This document shows, one piece after another, positions 1-8,542 of a DNA stretch of 49,056 nucleotides. Position numbers and translations under genes: made by a program. The DNA lies in NCBI GenBank assembly GCA_003354135.1, contig PIVK01000024.1, forward strand, positions 1 to 49,056, read 5' to 3'. Under the pieces are notes generated by a model, which saw nothing but the letters and a program-made list of their open reading frames with translations, was not told where the DNA came from and did no database searches. Position 1 is the first letter of the stretch; every line of letters starts with the position of its first letter. The stretch is from Rhodospirillales bacterium. Its GTDB lineage: Bacteria; Pseudomonadota; Alphaproteobacteria; Rhodospirillales; GLO-3.

Positions 1-45
1 CTCATAACCTGAAGGTCGTTGGTTCAAATCCAACCCCCGCAACCA
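1..45 (+). tRNA. tRNA-Met (CAT), 3' part only
   Basis: The window opens inside a tRNA. The first bases read as the anticodon loop CTCATAA with anticodon CAT, followed by the closing anticodon stem, variable loop, a T arm containing GGTTCAAATCC, the acceptor 3' strand and an encoded CCA at 43-45. The elongator tRNA-Met loop also reads CTCATAA in E. coli, so elongator tRNA-Met is the best call. A CAT anticodon could also belong to an Ile2 or initiator tRNA, and the missing 5' half prevents a firm choice. Confidence 0.85.
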
Positions 46-50
46 AATTA

Positions 51-84
51 AAGCCCGTAACCTTAAATGGTTGCGGGCTTTTTG
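51..84 (+). terminator. Rho-independent terminator after the tRNA
   Basis: A stem with arms AAGCCCGTAACC (51-62) and GGTTGCGGGCTT (69-80), one G-T wobble, encloses a TTAAAT loop and is followed by a T-rich tract. It starts six bases after the tRNA CCA, so it most likely ends the tRNA transcript. Confidence 0.85.
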
Positions 85-108
85 TTTCTGCGGAAATGTG
101 CCGGAATC

Positions 109-186
109 TGAAGTGGTCCTGGAAATCGGAATTAGACAACACCTTAACTGAGCCGCCAAACTGTCCAACAATCCAGGACCACCTCA
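109..186. mobile_element. 78-bp short inverted-repeat element (IS-end/MITE-like)
   Basis: The left end TGAAGTGGTCCTGG (109-122) is repeated in inverse orientation at 173-186 (reverse complement TGAGGTGGTCCTGG). The interior holds TTAAGGTGTTG in reverse orientation. Related ends occur at 17296-17447 and around 25660-25712, so this is a dispersed family. The size allows no transposase; it looks like two fused ends of a larger insertion sequence or a MITE. The family is not identified. The right end supplies the TGA stop codon of the aldehyde dehydrogenase gene on the minus strand. Confidence 0.6.
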
Positions 187-1644
187 AATTTTCACGGTTA
201 CTGTCTTCGAGTGCGAATAATGATGGATCGCCTCGATACCCTTTTCCCGGCCGTGACCGCTCAACTTATGGCCGCCGAAGGGCGTTTGGACGGACATCGT
301 GTTCCAGACATTTACGAAGACCTGACCGGCCTCGATCCGATCAGCAACCCTCAGCCCCCGCGATAGATCGCGGGTCCAGACCGTCCCAATGAGTCCATAA
401 GAAGAATCGTTGGCAATGCGGACGGCATCTTCCTCGGTGTCGAACGGGATCGCCACTAAAACCGGTCCGAATATTTCTTCCTGCGCGATGCGCATCTTGT
501 TGTCCACATTCGAATAGACGGTCGGCTTCACGAAAAAGCCGCCTTCGGCGCCCTTGACCTCGGCAATCTCGCCACCCACGAGCGCCTTGGCCCCTTCGTC
601 GCGCGCTATTTGGAAGTAGTTTTTCACCTTTTGAAACTGGCCCGGCGTGACAAGGGGACCGAGGTTGTTGCCGGGAATAATATTTTGAGTCGCCTTGGTA
701 ACTTTAGCCAGGAAACGGTCGTAAATTGATCGCTGCACCAGCAAGCGCGTTCCGGCGGAACAGACCTGCCCGCAGTTCAGCGTAAATCCCACAACGGTCT
801 CTTTTGCGGCAACATCGAGATCGGCATCCTCGAAGACGATGTTCGCGGATTTGCCGCCGAGTTCGAGGGTAAGCGGAATCACCCGGTCGGCCGCGATATG
901 GCCGATACTCCGGCCCACGGCAACCGACCCGGTGAAAGCGACCTTACGGACATCGTCATGTTTGACAATCGCCTCGCCCACGACATCGCCCAAACCGAGA
1001 ACAACGTTGATGACCCCGGACGGAAATCCGACATCTGTCGCAAGCCGCGCCAATTCGATGGTCGTCCGCGAGGTGATCTCGGAAGGCTTGGCAACCACGA
1101 CGTTTCCGGCGACCAGTGCGGGCGCAATGGCCCGGGCAGCCTGATTCATGGGAAGATTCCACGGTGTGATGACCCCGACGACCCCGAACGGTTCACGTTT
1201 CGTGTAGACATGCTGATCCGGCGCGACATCCAACACGTCTCCGGTCGGCAGATAAACAAGGCTGCCGTAGAATTCGAAATACTTGGCCGACCCTTCGATT
1301 TCTGCCAAGGCGCCGGGCATGGGTTTGCCGGTTTCTGCCCGTTCGAGCTCAGCCAAACGGGTGTTGTCGTCCCGGATCGCCTGGGCAAGCGCCAACATTA
1401 ACTGACCGCGTTCGGCCGCCGGATAGCGCCGCCAGTCCGGGGCCGCTTTCTTGGCGGATTGGACGGCAATATTCACATCCTCAGTGGTTCCGGCCGCCAC
1501 CATCAAAGCCGGTGATCCCGTCATCGGGTCGAGGGTTTCTAGATAGTTCCCGCTTGTCGGCGGTGCCGTCTTGCCGTCGACCCAGTGATCAAGGTGGGCC
1601 AGGTTGCCGGGGGGCCGACGGGACGTCGAAGGTGTGTTGTTCAT
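184..1644 (-). CDS. NAD(P)-dependent aldehyde dehydrogenase
   Basis: A 486-residue protein of the aldehyde dehydrogenase superfamily, which oxidises an aldehyde to the acid with NAD(P)+. Visible hallmarks are the TPWNLPMNQ segment, the FTGS nucleotide-binding turn, LELGGKSANIVFEDAD with the general-base Glu, and NCGQVCSAGTR with the catalytic Cys. The C-terminus KTVTVKI is typical, so the protein is complete. The start at 1644 is preferred over an upstream ATG at 1701 because GGAG lies just before it. It is the last gene of the LIV-transporter operon, 19 bases after the dehydrogenase gene. Substrate is not evident; the context suggests an aldehyde from an imported compound. Its stop codon is formed by the end of the 109-186 element. 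Confidence 0.93.
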   Translation of the reverse strand: MNNTPSTSRRPPGNLAHLDHWVDGKTAPPTSGNYLETLDPMTGSPALMVAAGTTEDVNIAVQSAKKAAPDWRRYPAAERGQLMLALAQAIRDDNTRLAELERAETGKPMPGALAEIEGSAKYFEFYGSLVYLPTGDVLDVAPDQHVYTKREPFGVVGVITPWNLPMNQAARAIAPALVAGNVVVAKPSEITSRTTIELARLATDVGFPSGVINVVLGLGDVVGEAIVKHDDVRKVAFTGSVAVGRSIGHIAADRVIPLTLELGGKSANIVFEDADLDVAAKETVVGFTLNCGQVCSAGTRLLVQRSIYDRFLAKVTKATQNIIPGNNLGPLVTPGQFQKVKNYFQIARDEGAKALVGGEIAEVKGAEGGFFVKPTVYSNVDNKMRIAQEEIFGPVLVAIPFDTEEDAVRIANDSSYGLIGTVWTRDLSRGLRVADRIEAGQVFVNVWNTMSVQTPFGGHKLSGHGREKGIEAIHHYSHSKTVTVKI

Positions 1645-1663
1645 GGGGGTCTCCTTTAAGAAA

Positions 1664-2413
1664 TCAGATCGTCCGGCCCCCATCGACCTCGAGAATGACA
1701 CCGGTGATAAACTCCGCTTCGTCGGAGGCGAGGTAGAGGGCAGCGTTGGCCATGTCCTTGGGGTCGCAGAAGCGGCCGAGCGGGATAGTATCGATAAACT
1801 TCTTTCGATTCTCGGGTGTATCGGGGACTCCCATGAAGGTCTCCAGGAGCCCGGTCGTCCCCATCACCGGGGCGAGGCCGCAAACCCGGATCTTGTCGGG
1901 CGCGAGATCGACCGCGAGCGATTTTGTCATGAGATTCACCGCACCCTTAGACGAATTGTACCAGGTTAAGCCTGGGCGCGGCCGGATCCCCGCAGTCGAG
2001 CCCACGTTCAACATGACCCCACCGCCGATCCGGCGCCAGTGGGGAACCGCAAGGTGAGTCATGTGGAAGATCGAGTCCACGTTGATGGCATAGAGTTTTC
2101 GGAAGACCGCATAGTCGACATCAAGAAGAGGTTGGTTCCGGTGGCTCCACCCGGCGTTGTTGACGACGATGTCAATCTGATCGAAAGCCTCGACGGTCGT
2201 GTCGAAAGCCGCCGCCACCTGATCGCCGTCCGAAACGTCGCAGGTGACCGCGAGTGCTGCCGCGCCGATTTCTCGTGCCACAGCCTCCGCTCCCCCTCCG
2301 TTCATGTCGACGATCGCCACCTTGGCGCCTTCGCGGGCGAAACGTCGCGCAATTTCCTTGCCAAATCCCGAAGCTGCGCCCGTGATCAGGGCGGTTTTGT
2401 CTTTCAGTCGCAT
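1664..2413 (-). CDS. SDR-family NAD(P)-dependent oxidoreductase
   Basis: A 249-residue classical short-chain dehydrogenase/reductase. The Rossmann motif TGAASGFG is near the N-terminus, NNAG is mid-protein, and the catalytic Ser (STAG) and YNSSK (YxxxK) are present. The C-terminus has the usual ITGVILEVDGG. The ATG at 2413 is chosen because GGAGAGAG precedes it; a TTG five codons upstream overlaps that site and is less likely. It sits between livF and the aldehyde dehydrogenase on the same strand. An alcohol-to-ketone/aldehyde step upstream of the aldehyde dehydrogenase is an inference; substrate unknown. Confidence 0.92.
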   Translation of the reverse strand: MRLKDKTALITGAASGFGKEIARRFAREGAKVAIVDMNGGGAEAVAREIGAAALAVTCDVSDGDQVAAAFDTTVEAFDQIDIVVNNAGWSHRNQPLLDVDYAVFRKLYAINVDSIFHMTHLAVPHWRRIGGGVMLNVGSTAGIRPRPGLTWYNSSKGAVNLMTKSLAVDLAPDKIRVCGLAPVMGTTGLLETFMGVPDTPENRKKFIDTIPLGRFCDPKDMANAALYLASDEAEFITGVILEVDGGRTI

Positions 2414-2482
2414 GTCTCTCTCCAATACATTCCAATTCAGTCGTGGGTAGGCGTAATCAGTATTACCTGGAACCGTGTAATA

Positions 2483-3163
2483 TCATGCCGTGTCTGCACC
2501 ACCGTCAAACGATCCTTCGCAGACTTCGCCCCGTTCGATAACGAGTGCGCGATCCGCGAATTTCCGCAACAGGTCCGGGTTCGATTCGGTGATGATAAGG
2601 GTGACCTCTCGATCGTTGTCGCGCAGTGTCCTGAGGGCTTCCGCGTAACGCTTGGCCAGCGCCGGTGCGACACCTTGGAACGGCTCATCCAACATAATCA
2701 ACCTTGCCCCGATCATCAGGGCACGTCCGAGGGCCGCCATCTTGCCCTGCCCTCCCGAGACCGATCCCGCAGGCTGGTTGGCCATCTCCTTCAATTCCGG
2801 CAGTATCCTGTAGATCCGGTCGAGGCTATGTCGCAGCTCCATAGCGCTGAAGCCGGCGACCTGACCGGGCATGATAACATTCTCCTCGACCGTGAAGGCC
2901 GAAAACAGGCGGCGGTCCTCCGCAGCGTATCCGATGCCGAGCCCCGGGCGCTGGGGTGGCGGAACTTCGGACAGTTCACGCCCGTCGAAAAGAATTTCGC
3001 CGGACATTTGCGTAAAACCCATCACCGAGCGCAATAATGTCGTCTTGCCGGCACCATTGGCCCCGACGAGGGCGATGGTTTCAGATTGCTTCACTGTGAA
3101 ATCCACATCGCGGAGAATCCGAGCTCCGCCGAGTGTGACCGTCACGTTCCGAAACTCCAGCAT
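2483..3163 (-). CDS. livF: LIV-type ABC transporter ATP-binding protein LivF
   Basis: A 226-residue ATPase of the branched-chain amino acid/amide importer class, acting on the cytoplasmic face. Walker A is GANGAGKTT, the signature SVSGGQGKM, and Walker B LIMLDEP followed by FQGVAP. The signature reads SGGQGKM instead of the usual SGGQQQM. The short length and closeness to the second ATPase identify it as LivF. It begins one base after the livG stop, so translation is probably coupled. The name follows the family; leucine as substrate is not implied, and such importers often carry aromatic or short organic acids and amides. Confidence 0.93.
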   Translation of the reverse strand: MLEFRNVTVTLGGARILRDVDFTVKQSETIALVGANGAGKTTLLRSVMGFTQMSGEILFDGRELSEVPPPQRPGLGIGYAAEDRRLFSAFTVEENVIMPGQVAGFSAMELRHSLDRIYRILPELKEMANQPAGSVSGGQGKMAALGRALMIGARLIMLDEPFQGVAPALAKRYAEALRTLRDNDREVTLIITESNPDLLRKFADRALVIERGEVCEGSFDGGADTA

Positions 3164-3164
3164 G

Positions 3165-3917
3165 TCACACCTCTTCGCCGATCACGTCACGGATGACGTC
3201 GGGATGACTTAGAATATCGCCAGGTGTCCCGTGGAACGTGACCTCGCCCCGGTTCCAAACCGCGACCTCGTCGGCAAAGCGCTCGACGATGCCGATGTCG
3301 TGTTCCACAAAGACCGCCGTGACCTTCGCTTCCGTCAGAGCGTTGGCGATGATATCGAGCACCTCAAATTTTTCGGAAGACGCGACACCCGATGTCGGCT
3401 CGTCCATGAACAATAGCTTCGGCTTCAGCGCGAGAGCGATCGCGATATCGATCAATTTGCGCTGGCCTTCAGGCAGTTCGCTGACCGGGCGGTCCGCAAT
3501 ATGGGAGCATTTGACCATACCGAGGAGTTCGACCATCATATCCCGTTCCGGGATACGTTGCATCGGGACGAAAGGTGCCCAGCGCCGGCTTTGTGCGGCA
3601 GCGGCGATGAGCAGGTTCTCCAAGACGGTGTGCTCGGTAAAAAGCTGGGGGATTTGGAACGCCCGGGCAACGCCTTTGCGCACAAGGTGGCGCGGCTGTA
3701 ATTTGGTCACATCCGCGCCATCGAAAAAGATCTGGCCGCTGTGCGGTTTTAGGTAACCTGTACAAATGTTCAAAAAGGTGGTCTTGCCGGCACCGTTCGG
3801 CCCGATGATCGCGAGGTTGTGTCCCTCATGAATTTGAATATTGATTTCGTGAGCGGCCACAACGCCCCCAAAACGGATATCAACCCCCTTAGCCTCCATC
3901 AACACGCGCCCAGTCAT
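3165..3917 (-). CDS. livG: LIV-type ABC transporter ATP-binding protein LivG
   Basis: A 250-residue ABC ATPase, partner of LivF. It has Walker A GPNGAGKTT, the LivG-typical FLNICTGYLKPHSG stretch, ARAFQIPQLF, a divergent signature (VSELPEGQRKLIDIAIAL) and Walker B LLFMDEPTSGV. The D-loop normally reads PAAGLN after DEP; here TSGVASSE is somewhat divergent. The start codon overlaps the livM stop (ATGA arrangement at 3914-3917), which supports translational coupling and the chosen start. Confidence 0.93.
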   Translation of the reverse strand: MTGRVLMEAKGVDIRFGGVVAAHEINIQIHEGHNLAIIGPNGAGKTTFLNICTGYLKPHSGQIFFDGADVTKLQPRHLVRKGVARAFQIPQLFTEHTVLENLLIAAAAQSRRWAPFVPMQRIPERDMMVELLGMVKCSHIADRPVSELPEGQRKLIDIAIALALKPKLLFMDEPTSGVASSEKFEVLDIIANALTEAKVTAVFVEHDIGIVERFADEVAVWNRGEVTFHGTPGDILSHPDVIRDVIGEEV

Positions 3918-4885
3918 TGATCTTCATCCACCGTTTTATTCGCGGGACGGGTTCGGCACCTGTCCATCACCTGGGCGTAGAGTCCGGCGACCCCGGCAGG
4001 CGCGTAGAGGATTACCCCTAACAACACAACTCCAAGAACCATTTTCCAGATATCGTTGGCAAATGCCGAGGCGTAGGTCCTTACCGCCTCGTAGATCAAG
4101 GCGCCGACGAAGGCGCCGCTAACCGAACCCGATCCCCCCAGAATTGCGATAAAGACGAACTCGCCAGAGCGGACCCACCAGACGTATTCCGGAGTCACGA
4201 CGCCTTGGGCGACGGCCATCAGAGCCCCCCCGATTCCACACAGCACCGCCGAGATCAGATAGCCCACCAGGAGCACCCCACGGGCAGAAACGCCCAGATA
4301 TTCGAGGCGCAGCTCATTGGTCTTGATCGTTCGCATCATGTTGCCGATCGGCGAACACAGGAATCTATGCGTCGCCCAAGCGGCCACAAGGCAAAGAGCC
4401 AGCGTCAAGTAAAACAGGACTGTTTCGAAACCCGCGCGTTCCATATCGAATCCGGCGACCGTCGGCCTCGGCACGGGCAAGCCGTCCGAACCACCGGTAA
4501 GATAGTAAAACTTCTCTAGAACCGAGAAGAAGATCATGGAGAAGGCGAGGTTCAACATCCCGAAAAATATATGCCGGTAGCGAACGACGAAAATCCCGAC
4601 CACCAACCCGACGGCAACGGCGGCGAGAACGCCCACGGCGACCATCGAGATCAACTCGCCGCCGCCGTAGACCCTGGCGAGAAACGCCGCGGCATAGGCG
4701 GAAACGCCGAAGAACAACGCATGGCCGAACGACACCTGGCCGGCATGCAACAGCACGATGACGCCCAGCACGGGCAATCCCTTCGCCAACGCCAGGGTTA
4801 ACAACACCTGCGTGGTCGGTGCCATCATTGGCAACACCGCCACTAGCGCGACGAGAACGGCAGGAAGGAAAGTCCTGAGAGACAT
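3914..4885 (-). CDS. livM: LIV-type ABC transporter permease LivM
   Basis: A 323-residue inner-membrane permease with many hydrophobic helices, of the BPD_transp_2 family. The HAGQVSFGHALFFGVSAYAAA stretch is the conserved LivM start region, and AILGGSGSVSGAFVGALI matches the coupling-helix region facing the ATPases. The start at 4885 is preferred over an in-frame ATG at 4924 because GAGGT lies at proper distance and the upstream start would overlap livH. It lies between livH and livG and ends in the hydrophilic DEDQ. Confidence 0.92.
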   Translation of the reverse strand: MSLRTFLPAVLVALVAVLPMMAPTTQVLLTLALAKGLPVLGVIVLLHAGQVSFGHALFFGVSAYAAAFLARVYGGGELISMVAVGVLAAVAVGLVVGIFVVRYRHIFFGMLNLAFSMIFFSVLEKFYYLTGGSDGLPVPRPTVAGFDMERAGFETVLFYLTLALCLVAAWATHRFLCSPIGNMMRTIKTNELRLEYLGVSARGVLLVGYLISAVLCGIGGALMAVAQGVVTPEYVWWVRSGEFVFIAILGGSGSVSGAFVGALIYEAVRTYASAFANDIWKMVLGVVLLGVILYAPAGVAGLYAQVMDRCRTRPANKTVDEDQ

Positions 4886-4895
4886 CCGGAATACC

Positions 4896-5801
4896 TCAGA
4901 TCTTGCGCGGGTGTGTCGTACCAAATAGACCCTCGGGCCGAATCAACAGAACGAACAACATGATGAGATAGGGAACCAGGACCTCGATCTCGGGCCACAG
5001 GTAGACCGCGAAGCTGCGTCCCAAGCCGATCAGGAGTGCGGCCACCGCCGCTCCCTCGACCCGACCGAGCCCTGCGGTAGCAACGACGGCGAAGGAGAGG
5101 ACGATCATGTCGGCTCCCATACCCGGCAAGACCGAGGTCGTCGCCGACGCAAGGGCCCCGCCAAAGGCCGCCAGTGACGCCCCGATAACGAAGGTGACAA
5201 AATAGACCCGCTCGGCATTGATGCCGACTGACGTTGCGGCCTCGCGGTCTTCGGTAACAGCCAGGATCAGCTTGCCCATGAGGGTACGTCGCAGAAACAA
5301 CCTGAGCGAAACCAGGACGGAGATCGCGACCATGGGCAACAATATCAGTTGATAGACCGTGTAGGTGATGTCGAAAACATCGACAGTGCCCAAAACCTGG
5401 AGAGCGGAGGATTCGAAGAAAGGCTGCCCCCCCCAGATCAGCCGTTGCACGTCTTCCAGGATCAGGAAGACGGCGAAAGTCACGAGAATTTGCAGCACGT
5501 CTTCCAATTCATAAATGCGGCTGAGCAACAGCTTCTCGACCGGCCCGCCGACGACGATGCCGACCAGCGCCCCGGCAATCAACATCAAGGGAAAGGCGAG
5601 CCAGGGTGAAAAACCGGCGGCAAAGATGGCACCCCCGATCGAAGCGGTGATATAGGCACCCATTGCGTAGAACGAGCCATGGGCAATATTGAGCACCTTC
5701 AACACACCAAAGGTCAGTGTGAGGCCGACCGCAACCAAAAACACCAGGGCCGCATAGGCGACACCGTCGAAGATTGCGAGAGCCAAGAGTTGTAGGGTCA
5801 T
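4896..5801 (-). CDS. livH: LIV-type ABC transporter permease LivH
   Basis: A 301-residue inner-membrane permease of the BPD_transp_2 family. The N-terminal GLTLTFGVLKVLNIAHGSFY is the classical LivH signature, and ATAGLGRVEGAAVAALLIG corresponds to the ATPase-coupling loop. The protein ends with RPEGLFGTTHPRKI, as LivH proteins usually do. It is the first membrane component after the binding-protein gene, separated by 81 bases, and is followed ten bases later by livM. It pairs with LivM to form the transmembrane channel. Confidence 0.93.
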   Translation of the reverse strand: MTLQLLALAIFDGVAYAALVFLVAVGLTLTFGVLKVLNIAHGSFYAMGAYITASIGGAIFAAGFSPWLAFPLMLIAGALVGIVVGGPVEKLLLSRIYELEDVLQILVTFAVFLILEDVQRLIWGGQPFFESSALQVLGTVDVFDITYTVYQLILLPMVAISVLVSLRLFLRRTLMGKLILAVTEDREAATSVGINAERVYFVTFVIGASLAAFGGALASATTSVLPGMGADMIVLSFAVVATAGLGRVEGAAVAALLIGLGRSFAVYLWPEIEVLVPYLIMLFVLLIRPEGLFGTTHPRKI

Positions 5802-5882
5802 CAGAGTTCTCTGCCGATCGCCCGCGTACGTGCTCGCCGGAACGGTGCGGCGATCCGACTCGGACCGCCGCCACCGTACCGA

Positions 5883-7181
5883 TTAACGCGAGTAGGTCTT
5901 GACAGGAACCCTATCGATAAACGCCGGGGTCAGGGTCTTCAGCCAGTCGGCCGAAAGTTTTCCGACGGGGGTGGTAATAACATCGCTGTCAAAGATCATC
6001 ATATTGTCCATCAGCGGGAAATCGTACCCATCGACAACAACACTGGTTCCCAGCAATTGGTCCTCAATGCCCTGGCCGTCGGAGCGAATGGTAACCGGCC
6101 GGCCGAGCCCGGCGAAGGTCAGGCCCGGCATTGCATCGACAACCTGCTCGTGACTTGGCCACTCGCCGCCATTGGCTGCGATCGCCTTCTCGTAGACCGT
6201 CTTAAGGGCCGCCAACGCCTGGCTCATGTGGAACACCGGATAGATCGGATAGGCGCCGGTCTTGGCTTTGAAATCCGCGACAAACTTCTTGAAATCGGGA
6301 TTGTTTTTCTTCTCCGGATGCAAGAAGTAGTGATCGCCGCGCCCACCGACGACGTGCCCGGCGCCCAGCGCCTTGCCGAAGCCCTGCAGCGAGCTTTCAG
6401 CCAGCGGCAGAATGAAGGTCGAGTTGCGGGTCAAACCACGCTGCGATGCTTGTTTGACGAAGGTTTCGAGGTCTCCGCCCCAGGCAGTCGAAAAGATCAC
6501 GTCGGGCCGCAGGGCTTGGAGGCGCGAGATCTCGGTCGAGAAGTCCGGCGCGCCGAACTTGGGGAAGAACTCGGCAACGACCTTAAAATCAGGCTTCATC
6601 GCCTTCAACGCGGTGTGGAAGATATGCCAACTGTCGCGGCCCCAGGCATAATCCTGGTTCACCACCGCAATGGTCTTGAAATCGGGTTTGGTTTTCAGCA
6701 GATAAAGCACCGTCGCCAGCATCTCGGGCGCCGCGTTCGCCTGGGTGCGGAATACATAACGGTACTTCTTCTCCTCCAGGATACGCTGAGTGCCGCAATC
6801 CCACATCAGGTTCAGGATCTTCAGGTCTTCGGCCAGCGGCGCGATTTTGTTGCAGTTGCCCGACGAGATCGATGCGAACATCACGTCCGCGCGCACGTTC
6901 TGAACCAGCCGGCGATATTCGGCCAGCAGCGCCTCGCCGCCAGCGCCTTCGTCGACGTAGTAAGCTTTTACCGGAACGCCGCCGATGCCGCCGTTTGCGT
7001 TCATATCCTTGATAATCATTTCGGCGGCGGCCTTGGCCGGTTGGCCGAATATGGATGCCGGCCCGGACAGGAAGGCCGTAATGCCGACCTTAAGATCGGC
7101 AGGTTTGTCTGCCGCTAGGGCGGCCCCACCGGCCATCAACGTCATGGCGAGCGCAGCCGCAATATTCCGTATTCCCATCAT
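5883..7181 (-). CDS. Periplasmic LIV-type substrate-binding protein
   Basis: A 432-residue precursor with a cleavable signal peptide (MAGGAALAADK, cut probably after ALA) and a type-I periplasmic binding fold (Peripla_BP_6). GITAFLSGPASIFGQPA and NANGGIGGVPVKAYYVDE are typical of this family; longer than LivK (about 370 residues), it resembles members binding organic acids, amides or aromatics. The start at 7181 has GGGAGG upstream; the ATG at 7226 has none. It is the first gene of the seven-gene operon, so its promoter should lie in 7182-7383. The ligand cannot be read from sequence. Confidence 0.92.
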   Translation of the reverse strand: MMGIRNIAAALAMTLMAGGAALAADKPADLKVGITAFLSGPASIFGQPAKAAAEMIIKDMNANGGIGGVPVKAYYVDEGAGGEALLAEYRRLVQNVRADVMFASISSGNCNKIAPLAEDLKILNLMWDCGTQRILEEKKYRYVFRTQANAAPEMLATVLYLLKTKPDFKTIAVVNQDYAWGRDSWHIFHTALKAMKPDFKVVAEFFPKFGAPDFSTEISRLQALRPDVIFSTAWGGDLETFVKQASQRGLTRNSTFILPLAESSLQGFGKALGAGHVVGGRGDHYFLHPEKKNNPDFKKFVADFKAKTGAYPIYPVFHMSQALAALKTVYEKAIAANGGEWPSHEQVVDAMPGLTFAGLGRPVTIRSDGQGIEDQLLGTSVVVDGYDFPLMDNMMIFDSDVITTPVGKLSADWLKTLTPAFIDRVPVKTYSR

Positions 7182-7269
7182 TTTCCATCCTCCCAATGTA
7201 AATTCGGCAAGAAATACCTTCCCCATCCTACGTTAAGTGAAGCGCCGCACCATGAAAAAAACACATTCC

Positions 7270-7335
7270 TGATAGGGCCTATAGGAATAAGCTATTGGGA
7301 ACGGCCCATGCTGGCGTGTCCTATAGGTTATGAGC
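7270..7335. promoter_or_regulatory. Putative operator: CCTATAGG repeats upstream of the LIV operon
   Basis: Between the divergent binding-protein and methyltransferase genes, CCTATAGG occurs at about 7279-7286 and again at about 7320-7327, each followed by similar bases ending in AGC. The first copy sits inside a larger palindrome, ATAGGGCCTAT. Two like sites about four helical turns apart in a divergent promoter region suggest a regulator binding here. No promoter hexamers are clear, and no regulator gene is adjacent. Confidence 0.4.
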
Positions 7336-7383
7336 GCGTATTAAGGGAGAAACGGATACCGACGCCTCAAAAGAGGACACCCC

Positions 7384-8064
7384 ATGGAACCACGCCGCGA
7401 TAGTGACGTCCTGCGCCAATTGCTCGACTTATCCGGCAAGCGGGTGGTAGACATCGGCTGCGGTGATGGCGCCCTGGCGCGCATTATGACCCGCGCGGGC
7501 GCTTCGGTGATCGGGATCGAGCCCCAGGCGGAACGGGTGAAAAAGTCCCAGGCGGCGCAACCGGCGGGCAAAGAAGCCTATATTGTTGCCGGGGGTGAGA
7601 CTCTGCCTCTGGATGACGAATCCCGGGACGTTGCCGTTTTTTTCAACAGCCTGCACCATATCCCCCTGCAGCAGCAGGCGTCGGCCTTGGCTGAGGCGGG
7701 CCGTATTCTGGCGGTCGGCGGTGTGGTGTACGTGGCCGAACCGGTGGCCGCCGGCAGCAACTTCGAGATGACCCGCGCCGTGGATGACGAGACCCATGTG
7801 CGCGCCCACGCCCTAGGCGTGGTTCACGCGGCACCGTGGATCGGCCTGGAGCAGGTGTCCGAAATCACCTACGAAGTCCACCTCCTGCGCACGAATTTCG
7901 CCGATTTCCGTGCCCGCCATATCGCCGTTGATCCGGCCCGCGCGACCGCCATCGACCGCCTGGAGGCACAACTGCGGCGGCGCTTCGAGGAACTGGAGCG
8001 AAAAACAAACGACGGATATGTGTTCGTTCAACCCATGCGGGTTAATTTGTTGCGCAAGCCATGA
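7384..8064 (+). CDS. Class I SAM-dependent methyltransferase
   Basis: A 226-residue soluble methyltransferase of the Methyltransf_11 type. Motif I is VVDIGCGDGALA, the acidic residue of strand 2 is in VIGIEPQ, and FNSLHHIP corresponds to motif IV/post-motif; GGVVYVAEP follows. The methyl acceptor cannot be deduced. AGAGGA precedes the ATG. It is transcribed divergently from the LIV operon and stands alone: the next gene is 479 bases away, beyond a MITE-like element. Confidence 0.88.
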   Translation: MEPRRDSDVLRQLLDLSGKRVVDIGCGDGALARIMTRAGASVIGIEPQAERVKKSQAAQPAGKEAYIVAGGETLPLDDESRDVAVFFNSLHHIPLQQQASALAEAGRILAVGGVVYVAEPVAAGSNFEMTRAVDDETHVRAHALGVVHAAPWIGLEQVSEITYEVHLLRTNFADFRARHIAVDPARATAIDRLEAQLRRRFEELERKTNDGYVFVQPMRVNLLRKP

Positions 8065-8258
8065 CACCGTTCTTTCGTTTGCGCAGCCCTGGCCCAGAGC
8101 GTGTCGGGTAAGACCATATCACGGTGTCGAATCTTCTCAATGGTCTCATGCCTCGATTCTGTTCATCAGGCATCGTATAGGCTAACCGAATAGCTCATCA
8201 CACATTGTATTATTACTCTCTTTCGGCCGCCGCGTGCCAAATATACGGAGCGCGCAAT

Positions 8259-8517
8259 GCCAAGGTGCGGTGATAATGATCCATAGAGATCGCTTATACA
8301 GCCCGTCGGGTAGGAGGAAAGACGCAGGCGATGCGGCGCATCGTCAAGGCTTTCCGACGCCCTCCGACGGGCTGTATAAGCGACCGGAACGACGGCTTCC
8401 CCTGACTTTTGGACCGTGTCGCATGCATCTCCCGATGCCTCACATCGCTTCGATGCGCGCTCCTAGCCAAAAATCAGGGGACGTCGTCTCTATGAGTCCT
8501 TATCACCGTACCTTGGC
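8259..8517. mobile_element. Composite palindromic MITE-like element (259 bp)
   Basis: Outer inverted repeats of about 30 bases run from GCCAAGGTGCGGTGATAA (8259) and, reversed, from GCCAAGGTACGGTGATAA (ending 8517), both continuing with CATAGAGA. Inside are two independent hairpins: a perfect 19-base pair of arms at 8291-8309 and 8364-8382, and an imperfect pair at about 8390-8412 and 8467-8486 (TCCCCTGA...TTTTGG). No protein-coding capacity is apparent. The right edge lies 25 bases before the CoA-transferase start, so it occupies that operon's promoter region. Target duplication is not clear. Confidence 0.7.
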
Positions 8518-8542
8518 GTAAGGTGCTCGAGGAGCTTTTTTC

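Noticed and set aside
2-187. Minus-strand frame containing GVGFEPTTFRL
   Set aside because: It is the antisense translation of the tRNA 3' end and terminator, a commonly mis-annotated frame, and continues into the inverted-repeat element.
6057-7118. 353-codon plus-strand frame opposite the substrate-binding gene
   Set aside because: It is antisense to a clear binding-protein gene; such long opposite frames are usual in GC-rich DNA and the translation shows no domain.
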